64,000 nt of DNA from Roseivivax sp. GX 12232 (GTDB taxonomy: Bacteria > Pseudomonadota > Alphaproteobacteria > Rhodobacterales > Rhodobacteraceae): assembly GCF_021272185.1 (NCBI RefSeq), contig NZ_JAJSEC010000004.1, positions 124,001-188,000 on the forward strand. Reading direction: 5' to 3'. The notes under the pieces were generated by a model. That model was not told where the DNA came from, did not search any database, and saw nothing but the letters and a program-made list of their open reading frames with translations. The translations under genes and the position numbers were made by a program. The number at the start of each line of letters is the position of its first letter. Position 1 is the stretch's first letter. Below are positions 55,214 to 62,812 of the stretch, in pieces.

Positions 55214-55377
55214 TTGCGCCCGAATAGCATCGAAGATGCCGGGCGCGCGCCGGACCGGCCCCTTGGGCCGGCGCTCCTTGGGATGGCGCGCTCAGCATGC
55301 CCCTAGCCCTGACCTTGCTGCCATAAAGCGCCTCGCTCAGAGGGCAGCAGCGCCGGCCCCCGGTCCGGCGCGCGCCC
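55214..55377 (-). repeat. Dispersed structured repeat, copy 6 (reverse orientation)
   Basis: On the minus strand: GGGCGCGCGCCGGACCGGGG arm, core GAGGCGCTTTATGGCAGC then CAAGGTCAGGGCTAG, inverted arm, and terminal hairpin with inner stem GCATC-TTC-GATGC. It lies between convergent asparaginase and serB. Confidence 0.87.
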
Positions 55378-55482
55378 TCTGGTGCGTGGGGTGAGAGGGC
55401 GGTGGGGTGTGCTTCTGAGAGCGAACGGCTCCGTTCACCCCGAGCGCTAAATTTGAGTGGATGAAGCACCCATCCCTGACGT

Positions 55483-55547
55483 CAGCAGCGCCGCCCCAGT
55501 CCGACGCACGCCCTCTCGGAAACCGCCTCGCCCTCTCGGAAACCGCC
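55483..55547. repeat. Half copy of the structured repeat plus an 18-bp direct repeat
   Basis: At 55483-55515 a degenerate single arm (CAGCAGCGCCGCCCCAGTCC and following) resembles one arm of the repeat family. The 18-mer GCCCTCTCGGAAACCGCC occurs at 55510-55527 and again at 55530-55547. No gene lies between 55378 and 55572. Confidence 0.6.
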
Positions 55548-55572
55548 ACGCACCCAATCCCCAGAGCCCTCG

Positions 55573-56463
55573 TCAGCCCCCCACGAACTCCGCCTTCTCA
55601 TACCCCTGCAGATACAAAAGCGCCGTCAGATCCCCGAAGTTCACCCGCAGCTGCGCCTCGGCCTGCACCGAGGGCTTGGCGTGCAGCGCCACGCCCGCGC
55701 CTGCGCGGCCCAACATGCCGAGGTCGTTGGCGCCGTCGCCGACCGCCATGACCTCACGCTCGGAGATGCCGAGCCGGGCGGTGATCTCTTCGAGCGCCGC
55801 GACCTTGGCCTCGCGGCCGAGGATCGGGCGGGCGACCTCGCCGGTCAGCACGCCGCCTTCCGCCAGCAGCCGGTTGGCACGGTGCTCGTCGAAGCCAAGC
55901 GCCTCTGCCACCACCGAGGTGAAGGCGGTGAAGCCGCCCGAGACCAGCGCCGCATGGCCGCCCGCGGCCTTCATCGTGGCCAGCAGCACCGCGCCGCCGG
56001 GCATGTAGCTGATGCGCTCGGCCAGGACCTTGTCGATCACGCGCTCGGAGAGCCCCTTCAACAGGCCCACCCGCTCGGTCAGGGCGCCCTCGAAATCCAG
56101 CTCGCCGTTCATCGCCCGCGCGGTGATGCCCCGGACCTCGGCGCCGACACCGGCCTCCTCGGCCAGCTCGTCGATGCACTCCTGCTCGATCATGGTCGAA
56201 TCCATGTCGGCAAGCAGCATCCGCTTGCGCCGCCCGGCGCTGGGCTGCAGCGCCAGGTCGATGCCGAGCGTCTGGAACTCGCGCCAGACCTCCTCGGCGT
56301 TGGCGGGCCGTGCCGGCAGATCGAACTCGCAGGCCTCGTCCGGGGCGAGCCAGCGCAGGGTGCCGCCGCCCCAGGCGTTGCGCAGCGCCTCGGCGGCGGC
56401 GGGATCGAGCCGCGGGGCGCGCGGGTCGGAAAGCAGCGTGGCGGTCTGGGGCGTCTGGGTCAT
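55573..56463 (-). CDS. serB: Phosphoserine phosphatase
   Basis: A 296-residue HAD phosphatase catalysing the last step of serine synthesis. The catalytic motif is LLADMDSTMIEQE (nucleophile and acid Asp), followed by ALVSGGFTAF, GREAKVAALEE (Lys) and AVGDGANDLGML. The N-terminal ~80 residues are a small ACT-like or divergent domain as in E. coli SerB. It lies 2.6 kb from serC-serA but in the opposite direction, with minCDE between. Confidence 0.95.
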   Translation of the reverse strand: MTQTPQTATLLSDPRAPRLDPAAAEALRNAWGGGTLRWLAPDEACEFDLPARPANAEEVWREFQTLGIDLALQPSAGRRKRMLLADMDSTMIEQECIDELAEEAGVGAEVRGITARAMNGELDFEGALTERVGLLKGLSERVIDKVLAERISYMPGGAVLLATMKAAGGHAALVSGGFTAFTSVVAEALGFDEHRANRLLAEGGVLTGEVARPILGREAKVAALEEITARLGISEREVMAVGDGANDLGMLGRAGAGVALHAKPSVQAEAQLRVNFGDLTALLYLQGYEKAEFVGG

Positions 56464-56807
56464 GGAGGGCTCCGCTGTGGCGTCGCGCGGGTCATAGACC
56501 GGGGAGGGGCGGCGGGAAAGCGGGGTGCTGGTTTGTGGGGAGGATTAGGGGCTCTGCCCCTCTTGGCGGCGGGGCCGCCAATTCACCCCGAGGTATTTTT
56601 GCCAAGCTGAAGGGGTAAGAGGGGCGCGGCTTTGGGGGTGTTGCGCCGAGGGGGCTGCGCCGTGGCGCTGGGGGAGGGCGGCGGCCTATTGGGGCGCTTC
56701 GGGGTGGGCGCGCGCGGGCCGGGCGTAGCGGGCGCGGGGCCCTCTCGCCAATAAAAAACCGGCGGCCGCGCGTGGTGGCGGCCGCCGGTGGGGATCATCT
56801 CGGAAGC
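56464..56807. other. serB upstream / minE downstream intergenic DNA
   Basis: No credible gene. It contains hairpins AGGGGC-TCT-GCCCCT (about 56547-56561) and TTGGCGGC-GGG-GCCGCCAA (56563-56581) directly before the short repeat at 56586. A GGCGGCC/GGCCGCC inverted pair with an AATAAAAAAC stretch (about 56750-56790) may serve as a terminator for the minCDE operon on the minus strand. Confidence 0.45.
56586..56615 (+). repeat. Short dispersed repeat, copy B (AGGTATTTTTGCCAAG core)
   Basis: Same core and framing as 4148-4179: CCCCG before and AGGGG after, one base different inside (GCTGAAG against GATGAAG). Confidence 0.6.
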
Positions 56808-56871
56808 GCGAAGCCGCGAAGCCGCGAAGCCGCGAAGCCGCGAAGCCGCGAAGCCGCGAAGCCGCGAAGCC
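56808..56871. repeat. Tandem repeat, 8-bp unit GCGAAGCC, eight perfect copies
   Basis: Eight exact units end 19 bp before the minE stop codon (56891). The unit is not a multiple of three and no gene reads through it. This is a candidate variable-number locus. Confidence 0.92.
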
Positions 56872-56890
56872 GCTCAAGCCGCGCAGGCGC

Positions 56891-57208
56891 TCAGGCCTTT
56901 GCGGCGGCCTTGCTCCCGGATTTCGCGGCCTCGGCTTTGCCGCCGGCCTCGGCCTGCGGCAGGTCGATGTTGATCTCGAGGCTCGACATCTGGTCGCCGC
57001 GTTCCATCCGGACCTCCACGTCGTCGTCGCCGATGGCGACATACTTGCGGATCGCGGCCACGATGTCCTTCTGCAGCTTCGGCAGGTAGCTGGCCTCTCC
57101 TGTCCCGGTGCCGCTGCGCTCATGCGCGAGCAGGATCTGCAGGCGATCCTTGGCGGTGTCGGCGGTCCGGGCGCGGCGGGGTTTGCGGGCGAAGCTGAAC
57201 AGGTTCAT
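56891..57208 (-). CDS. minE: Cell division topological specificity factor MinE
   Basis: A 105-residue partner of MinD that stimulates its ATPase and drives pole-to-pole oscillation. The N-terminal membrane/MinD-contact segment MNLFSFARKPRRARTADTAKDRLQILLAHE is split around residue 15-30; the C-terminal dimer domain includes LQKDIVAAIRKYVAI. The tail is Ala/Lys/Gly-rich (AAKSGSKAAAKA), longer than in E. coli. The start overlaps the minD stop by 4 bp. Confidence 0.95.
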   Translation of the reverse strand: MNLFSFARKPRRARTADTAKDRLQILLAHERSGTGTGEASYLPKLQKDIVAAIRKYVAIGDDDVEVRMERGDQMSSLEINIDLPQAEAGGKAEAAKSGSKAAAKA

Positions 57209-58053
57209 GACGCCCGCCCGAAGAGCCGGTGCAGAAGGTTGGGGCGGCGCTCGCTCTCGATGCGCATCTCGACATCGGTGCCGGTCAGCCGCGAGACCGC
57301 GTCCTCATAGGCCTTGGCCGCCGCCGAGGGTCCGTCGAGCACCACCGGCGTGCCGATGTTCGAGGCCCGCAGGATCGCCTGGCTTTCCGGGATCACGCCC
57401 AGGAGCGGCACGGCGAGGATCTCGAGCACGTCCTCGACGGTCATCATCTCGCCGCTCTCGACGCGGGTCCGGTCGTGACGGGTGATCAGCACCTGCGCCT
57501 TGACCGGCTCGGCGCCCTCGGTCTCGGCCCGCTTGGTCTGGCTGCTGAGCAGCCCCAGCACCCGGTCGCTGTCGCGCACCGAGGAGACCTCGGGGTTGGT
57601 CACCACGACCGCCTCGTCGGCGAAATACATCGCCATCTGGGCGCCGTGCTCGATGCCCGCGGGGCTGTCGCAGACGATGTAGTCGAACTCCTGCTTGAGC
57701 TCGTCCAGCACCTTCTCGACGCCCTCCTTGGTCAGCGCGTCCTTGTCGCGGGTCTGCGAGGTCGGCAGGATCGACAGCGTGTCGAGCCGCTTGTCGCGGA
57801 TCAGCGCCTGCTTCAGCCGCGCGTCGCCCTGGATCACGTTGATGAAGTCGAAGACCACGCGGCGTTCGCAGCCCATGGTCATGTCCAGGTTGCGCAGGCC
57901 CACGTCGAAATCGATCACAACGGTCTTGTGGCCCTGCTTGGCCAGGCCTGCGGACACCGCCGCCGCCGAGGTGGTCTTGCCCACGCCGCCCTTGCCGGAC
58001 GTGATCACGACGACCCGCCCGAGGGGCGGTTTCTCCTTCAGTTCGATCGTCAT
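57205..58053 (-). CDS. minD: Septum site-determining ATPase MinD
   Basis: A 282-residue ParA/MinD ATPase. The deviant Walker A is TSGKGGVGKTTSAA, the catalytic Asp is in VIDFDVGLRNLDMTMG, and VCDSPAGIEHGA is Walker B. The C-terminal amphipathic membrane helix is RRPNLLHRLFGRA. With MinC it blocks division at the poles. It overlaps both neighbours by 4 bp, so minC-minD-minE is one translationally coupled operon. Confidence 0.97.
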   Translation of the reverse strand: MTIELKEKPPLGRVVVITSGKGGVGKTTSAAAVSAGLAKQGHKTVVIDFDVGLRNLDMTMGCERRVVFDFINVIQGDARLKQALIRDKRLDTLSILPTSQTRDKDALTKEGVEKVLDELKQEFDYIVCDSPAGIEHGAQMAMYFADEAVVVTNPEVSSVRDSDRVLGLLSSQTKRAETEGAEPVKAQVLITRHDRTRVESGEMMTVEDVLEILAVPLLGVIPESQAILRASNIGTPVVLDGPSAAAKAYEDAVSRLTGTDVEMRIESERRPNLLHRLFGRAS

Positions 58054-58802
58054 CCAATCGCCTCCATAAGCAATCTCTCGTCTTTGAGGAAAATATGCAT
58101 CGCCCGGCCGCGCTCGGCCTCTTCCTCGAGCGTCTCGCTCGTCTTGTAGAGGCCGGCGATGGCCACCAGCTCGGCCTCGAGGCTCTGGCAGAGGATGCGC
58201 GCGCTCTCGTCGCCATGGGCGCCCGCCATGGCCCGGCCGCGCAGGCGCCCGTAGACATGGATGTTGCCGCTGGCGACCAGTTCGGCGCCCGAGGCGACCG
58301 AACCGATCACCGTCAGGTCGCCGCGCTCGGCGACCACCATCTGGCCCGAGCGCACCGGCTGGCGCACCACCTTGTTCTCGGTGCCGCGGCGCTCTTCGCG
58401 GGCGCGGACCCGGGCGGGTTTCTCGGCGGCGGGCAGGGGGGCGTCGCGGCCGGTGGTGACCTCGATCAGGCCCAGCCGGTCGAGCGTGCCGGCATCGCAG
58501 CCCGGCGCGTTCTGCACGCCGAAGACCTTGAGCTTGCGGGCGCGCAGGTTCTCGACCAGGCCGCTCAGGGCCTCGGGCGCGGCCACGCCGGGGGCATGGC
58601 CGAGATCGAGCACCATCGGGGCGCCGTCGAAGAACTGCGAGGTCTGGCGCAGCTGGTCGTCGAGATGCGCGTAGAAGCCGTCATCCGTCGTCTCGCCGTC
58701 GATGCGCAGCGCGAGCGCGGTCAGGAACCTCCCGCGGATCTGGAAGGGGGCGCGTTGCGCCGGCATGTCACCATGCCGGTCTTGGCCGTATCTGTCTGAC
58801 AC
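58050..58802 (-). CDS. minC: Septum site-determining protein MinC
   Basis: A 250-residue FtsZ-assembly inhibitor with an N-terminal FtsZ-interaction domain (about 18-100) and a C-terminal beta-helix dimer domain with QPVRSGQMVVAERGDLTVIG, GSVASGAELVASGNIHVYG and RLRGRAMAGAHGD. It is first gene of the min operon. A Cys- and Arg-containing linker joins the domains. The start at 58802 is the first Met of the open frame. Confidence 0.95.
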   Translation of the reverse strand: MSDRYGQDRHGDMPAQRAPFQIRGRFLTALALRIDGETTDDGFYAHLDDQLRQTSQFFDGAPMVLDLGHAPGVAAPEALSGLVENLRARKLKVFGVQNAPGCDAGTLDRLGLIEVTTGRDAPLPAAEKPARVRAREERRGTENKVVRQPVRSGQMVVAERGDLTVIGSVASGAELVASGNIHVYGRLRGRAMAGAHGDESARILCQSLEAELVAIAGLYKTSETLEEEAERGRAMHIFLKDERLLMEAIG

Positions 58803-59030
58803 GTCGAATCACTGCTCCTGCTCTCGGGGCGGATCACGACTCGCGTCGCGCCCGCTCTTCTTGGGGGGCCATCCTGCCGCGATCCCGCGGTCCGGCGAAA
58901 GCCAGTGCGGCCGCTATCAGCAATAACCCGCCGTCGGCAAGCCATTGCGCCGATCGGAAACTTCGGCGCGCCGCGAGGCCGGATTTTGCCGCTCGAAAGG
59001 CCCGGCGCGGCAGAATGGTCCCTTGCGCGG
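58803..59030. promoter_or_regulatory. minC / serC divergent control region
   Basis: The 304-bp gap holds promoters for both operons and the serC leader structure at its right end. No strong -35/-10 pair was identified. Confidence 0.4.
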
Positions 59031-59106
59031 CGGGGAGGGGCGCAGTAACTCCGTCGGTGGGACACCCCTCCCCAACGAGGGGCGACTATCTGGAAGGTTA
59101 GCCATT
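59031..59106 (+). promoter_or_regulatory. serC leader with two mutually exclusive hairpins (serC RNA motif candidate)
   Basis: GGGGAGGGG (59032-59040) pairs perfectly with CCCCTCCCC (59065-59073). The same CCCCTC (59065-59070) can instead pair with GAGGGG (59077-59082). The ribosome-binding site GGAAGG (59092-59097) and ATG (59107) follow at once. A cis-regulatory serC motif upstream of serC-serA has been described computationally in alphaproteobacteria. The position and gene order fit; I could not align it to the published model. Confidence 0.65.
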
Positions 59107-60261
59107 ATGACGACGACCAAACCGGCAACGCGGCCGGCCAATCCGCGTTTTTCCTCGGGCCCCTGTGCCAAGATCCCCGGATTCCAGCTCGACATGCTCT
59201 CGGAGGCGGCGCTCGGACGCTCGCACCGGGCCAAGGTCGGCAAGGACAAGCTGGCCGCGGCGATCGAAGGGACCCGCGAGGTTCTGAACATTCCCGCAGA
59301 CTACAAGATCGGCATCGTGCCCGCTTCGGACACCGGCGCGGTGGAGATGGCGATGTGGTCCATGCTGGGCGCCCGCAAGGCCACCATGGTGGCCTGGGAA
59401 AGCTTCGGCGCCGGCTGGGTGACCGATGTCGTCAAGCAGCTCAAGATCGAGGCCGAAATCCGCGAGGCGGACTACGGCGAGATCGTCGACATGGGCGCGC
59501 TGGACTATGACACCGACGTGGTCTTCACCTGGAACGGCACCACCTCGGGCGTGCGCGTGCCCACGGGTGATTCGATCCCCGACGACCGCGGCGGGTTGAC
59601 CATCTGCGACGCCACCTCGGCGGCCTTCGCGCAGGACCTGCCCTGGGACAAGCTCGATGTGACCACCTTCTCCTGGCAGAAGGTGCTGGGCGGCGAGGCC
59701 GCGCATGGCATCCTGATCCTCAGCCCCCGCGCCGTCGAGCGGCTGGAGAGCTACACCCCCGCCTGGCCGCTGCCGAAGATCTTCCGCCTGACCAAGGGCG
59801 GCAAGCTCAACGCGGGCATCTTCGAGGGCGCGACGATCAACACCCCCTCGATGCTGGCGGTCGAGGATTACCTCGTCGCGCTCGACTGGGCGCGTTCGGT
59901 TGGCGGCCTGAAGGGCCTGATGGCCCGCGCCGATGCCAACGCGCAGGCGGTCTGGGACTTCTGCGCGGCGCGCGACTGGATCGCCAACTTGGCGGAAGAC
60001 CCCGCGACCCGCTCGAACACCTCGGTCTGCCTGAAGTTCACCGACGGCGGCATCGCCGACCCGGCGGCCTTCGCCAAGGCGGTGCAGAAGCGGCTCGAGG
60101 CCGAGGGCGTGGCGCTCGACGTGGGCTCCTACCGGGACGCGCCGGCGGGCCTCCGGATCTGGTGCGGCGGCACGGTCGAGACCTCGGACATCGAGGCCAT
60201 GCTGCCCTGGCTCGAATGGGCCTACCACGCCGAGCACGAGGCGCAGGCCCAGGCGGCCTGA
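59107..60261 (+). CDS. serC: Phosphoserine aminotransferase
   Basis: A 384-residue fold-type I PLP enzyme converting 3-phosphohydroxypyruvate to phosphoserine; it also acts in pyridoxal phosphate synthesis. It is the alphaproteobacterial/Methanosarcina-type Ser[15 protein letters not shown] at the N-terminus, [25 protein letters not shown], and the Schiff-base Lys in [14 protein letters not shown]. serA follows 99 bp downstream in the same operon. Confidence 0.97.
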   Translation: MTTTKPATRPANPRFSSGPCAKIPGFQLDMLSEAALGRSHRAKVGKDKLAAAIEGTREVLNIPADYKIGIVPASDTGAVEMAMWSMLGARKATMVAWESFGAGWVTDVVKQLKIEAEIREADYGEIVDMGALDYDTDVVFTWNGTTSGVRVPTGDSIPDDRGGLTICDATSAAFAQDLPWDKLDVTTFSWQKVLGGEAAHGILILSPRAVERLESYTPAWPLPKIFRLTKGGKLNAGIFEGATINTPSMLAVEDYLVALDWARSVGGLKGLMARADANAQAVWDFCAARDWIANLAEDPATRSNTSVCLKFTDGGIADPAAFAKAVQKRLEAEGVALDVGSYRDAPAGLRIWCGGTVETSDIEAMLPWLEWAYHAEHEAQAQAA

Positions 60262-60360
60262 GCCGCGGGGCCCCCAGGGCTTCTTCCCCAATCTGATCCC
60301 CCGGGGCGCGCCAAGGCGCGCGCCCTCTCCCGATATATCCAGTCGCAAAGGACCAGACAG

Positions 60361-61956
60361 ATGGCTCCCAAGGTTCTCATTTCCGACAAGCTGTCGGACG
60401 CCGCCGTTCAGATCTTCAAGGATCGTGGCATCGAGGTCGATTTCCGCCCCGAGCTCGGCAAGGACAAGGAAAAGCTCGCCGAGGTGATCGGCGATTACGA
60501 CGGCCTGGCGATCCGCTCGGCCACCAAGGTCACGCCGAACATCCTCGAGAAGGCGACCAACCTGAAGGTCATCGGCCGCGCCGGCATCGGCACCGACAAC
60601 GTCGACAAGGAGGCGGCCTCCAAGAAAGGCGTGATCGTAATGAACACGCCCTTCGGCAACATGATCACCACCGCCGAACACGCCATCGCGATGATGTTCG
60701 CGGTCGCGCGGCAGATCCCCGAGGCCTCGGCCTCGACCCATGCGGGCAAATGGGAGAAGTCGAAGTTCATGGGCGTCGAGCTGACCGGCAAGACGCTGGG
60801 TGTGATCGGCGCGGGCAACATCGGCGGCATCGTCTGCGACCGCGCGCGCGGGCTGAAGATGAAGGTCGCGGCCTACGACCCCTATCTGAGCCAGGAAAAG
60901 GCCGACAAGATGGGCGTCGAGAAGGTCGAGCTCGAGGACCTGCTGGCGCGGGCCGACTTCATCACCCTGCACGTGCCGCTGACCGAGCAGACCAAGAACA
61001 TCCTGTCCAAGGAAAACCTCGAGAAGACCAAGAAGGGCGTGCGGATCATCAACTGCGCGCGCGGCGGCCTGGTCGACGAGGCGGCCCTGGCCGAGCTGCT
61101 GAAGTCCGGCCATGTGGCGGGCGCGGGTTTCGACGTCTTCTCCGAGGAGCCGGCGACCGACAATCCGCTCTTTGCCCTGCCAAACGTGGTCTGCACCCCG
61201 CATCTCGGCGCGGCCACCACCGAGGCGCAGGAGAACGTCGCCCTGCAGGTCGCCGAGCAGATGGCCGACTACCTGCTGACCGGCGCGGTCTCCAACGCGC
61301 TGAACATGCCCTCGGTGACCGCCGAGGAGGCCAAGATCATGGGCCCCTGGATCAAGCTTTCCGACCACCTCGGCAGCTTCATCGGGCAGATGACCGACGA
61401 GCCGATCAAGGCGATCAACATCCTCTATGACGGCTCGGTCTCCGAGATGAACCTCGAGGCGCTGAACTGCAGCCTGGTCGCGGGCATCATGAAGCGCTTC
61501 AACCCCGAGGTGAACATGGTCTCGGCGCCGCTCATCGCGAAGGAGCGCGGGATCAAGCTCTCGACCACCAAGCAGGGCCAGTCGGGCGCCTTCGAGGGCT
61601 ACATCAAGGTCACCGTGGCCACCGACAAGCGCGAGCGCTCGATCGGCGGCACGGTCTTCTCGGACGGCAAGCCGCGCTTCATCCAGATCAAGGGCATCAA
61701 CATCGACGCCGAGATCGGCCGCCACATGGTCTATACCACCAACGAGGACGTGCCGGGCATCATCGGCACGCTCGGCATGACCATGGGCAAGAATGGCGTG
61801 AACATCGCGAACTTCACCCTCGGCCGGTCGGCCGCCAAGGGCGAGGCGATCGCGCTCCTCTACATCGACGACGCGCTGAAGTCCGACGTGGTGCAGGAAC
61901 TGGAGAACACCGGCCTCTTCCGCCAGGTGCGCCCGCTGGAGTTCGACGTGGCCTGA
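60361..61956 (+). CDS. serA: D-3-phosphoglycerate dehydrogenase
   Basis: A 531-residue long-form (type I) enzyme, first step of serine synthesis. The NAD-binding motif is GVIGAGNIGGIV; catalytic residues lie in NCARGGLVDEAAL (Arg), SEEPATDNPLF (Glu) and CTPHLGAATTEAQ (His). The allosteric substrate-binding domain (about 320-450) and C-terminal ACT domain (VPGIIGTLGMTMGKNGVNIA) follow, so serine feedback inhibition is likely. Confidence 0.98.
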   Translation: MAPKVLISDKLSDAAVQIFKDRGIEVDFRPELGKDKEKLAEVIGDYDGLAIRSATKVTPNILEKATNLKVIGRAGIGTDNVDKEAASKKGVIVMNTPFGNMITTAEHAIAMMFAVARQIPEASASTHAGKWEKSKFMGVELTGKTLGVIGAGNIGGIVCDRARGLKMKVAAYDPYLSQEKADKMGVEKVELEDLLARADFITLHVPLTEQTKNILSKENLEKTKKGVRIINCARGGLVDEAALAELLKSGHVAGAGFDVFSEEPATDNPLFALPNVVCTPHLGAATTEAQENVALQVAEQMADYLLTGAVSNALNMPSVTAEEAKIMGPWIKLSDHLGSFIGQMTDEPIKAINILYDGSVSEMNLEALNCSLVAGIMKRFNPEVNMVSAPLIAKERGIKLSTTKQGQSGAFEGYIKVTVATDKRERSIGGTVFSDGKPRFIQIKGINIDAEIGRHMVYTTNEDVPGIIGTLGMTMGKNGVNIANFTLGRSAAKGEAIALLYIDDALKSDVVQELENTGLFRQVRPLEFDVA

Positions 61957-61982
61957 CCGGGGCGACCCGGTTCTGAATAATG

Positions 61983-62018
61983 CGCCCGGCGGGAGGGGTT
62001 CCGCCGGGCGTTTTCTTT
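61983..62018 (+). terminator. Intrinsic terminator of serC-serA
   Basis: A perfect 10-bp stem CGCCCGGCGG (61983-61992) with CCGCCGGGCG (62001-62010), then TTTTCTTT. Confidence 0.9.
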
Positions 62019-62100
62019 GGTGGCTGGGCCTGGTGCGTGGTCTCGGGCCTCAAGCGCTTGGCTTCGGGCTCTGGTCTTTCGGGTGAGGATGCGGTGCTTT

Positions 62101-62163
62101 CTCAGCCCTCAGCCCTCAGCCCTCAGCCCTCAGCCCTCAGCCCTCAGCCCTCAGCCCTCAGCC
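62101..62163. repeat. Tandem repeat, 7-bp unit CTCAGCC, nine perfect copies
   Basis: Nine exact units followed by two decayed ones (CTAAGCCTCAGCCCTCACC) just before the cupin stop codon. The seven-base unit is out of frame with any gene. Confidence 0.92.
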
Positions 62164-62184
62164 CCTAGCTCTAAGCCTCAGCCC

Positions 62185-62637
62185 TCACCCCTCCGCGCCG
62201 AGGGGCGGGCCGGTGAACTCCAGGTTGTAGCGCGCCGCGGTGGCGACGATCTGTTCCATGTCCTCGGGGATGCGCAGGCCCTGGTCGGCCATCTCGGGGA
62301 AGAAATCCTCGAAGCCGCCGGGCGAGAGGATCACCAGGTGCCGCGAGGGCTGTTCGCCCACGACCCGGAAGGTGTGCGAGGTGCCGCGCGGCACGAAGAC
62401 CGTCTCGCCGGGGCCGCGCAGGAGGGTCTCGCCCGCGCTCCAGAACTCGGCCTCGCCGGTTAGCATCACGAAGGTCTCGTCGGCGTCGTGGTGGATGTGG
62501 CGCGGCGGGCCCGAGCCGGGCTGGCCGACGCTGTCGAAGATCGCCATGGCCCCGCCCGTCGCCGCGCGCGGCAGGATTGTGCGATACTGGGTGCCCAGCC
62601 ATTCGACGGTGCCGGGGCCCAGGATGTGGTCCTTCAT
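62185..62637 (-). CDS. Cupin-domain protein
   Basis: A 150-residue single-domain cupin. Motif 1 is PPRHIHHDADETFVMLTGEAEFW (metal His-His-Glu) and motif 2 is VPRGTSHTFRVVG (third His). Such proteins are dioxygenases, isomerases or sensors; nothing fixes the role. The start at 62637 (MKDHILGPG) has GGAGGAG upstream on the minus strand, and the longer frame to 62901 would cross the promoter region. It is divergent from a LysR regulator that probably controls it. Confidence 0.87.
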   Translation of the reverse strand: MKDHILGPGTVEWLGTQYRTILPRAATGGAMAIFDSVGQPGSGPPRHIHHDADETFVMLTGEAEFWSAGETLLRGPGETVFVPRGTSHTFRVVGEQPSRHLVILSPGGFEDFFPEMADQGLRIPEDMEQIVATAARYNLEFTGPPLGAEG

Positions 62638-62812
62638 GTCATCTCCTCCCTCAAGACGACCGCGACGGGACGGGCGCGCCTTGAGGCGCCCGCTGCCGGG
62701 GTCGGTGACGATGTGTGGAGGGCCGGGCGGTCCGCGCGCCGGCCATGCGCGCAGGATACCCGAGTAAGTAGTATTTGTTAAATCGACTTCTCTTATACTA
62801 ACAATTGATGCC
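62638..62812. promoter_or_regulatory. Cupin / LysR divergent promoter region
   Basis: AT-rich near the LysR gene. TTGTTA (62775-62780) and TAACAA (62799-62804) form an inverted repeat with an 18-bp spacer, a possible LysR-type site. A -10-like TATACT (62794-62799) is only 13 bp before the LysR ATG. Confidence 0.5.

Noticed and set aside
59098-61725. 875-codon open frame on the minus strand opposite serC-serA
   Set aside because: It spans two genuine plus-strand genes and their spacer; no protein family or ribosome-binding site supports it.
62101-62163. Possible CRISPR array
   Set aside because: Units are 7 bp with no spacers; the 8- and 9-bp arrays at 56808 and 46361 likewise lack spacers, and there are no cas genes.
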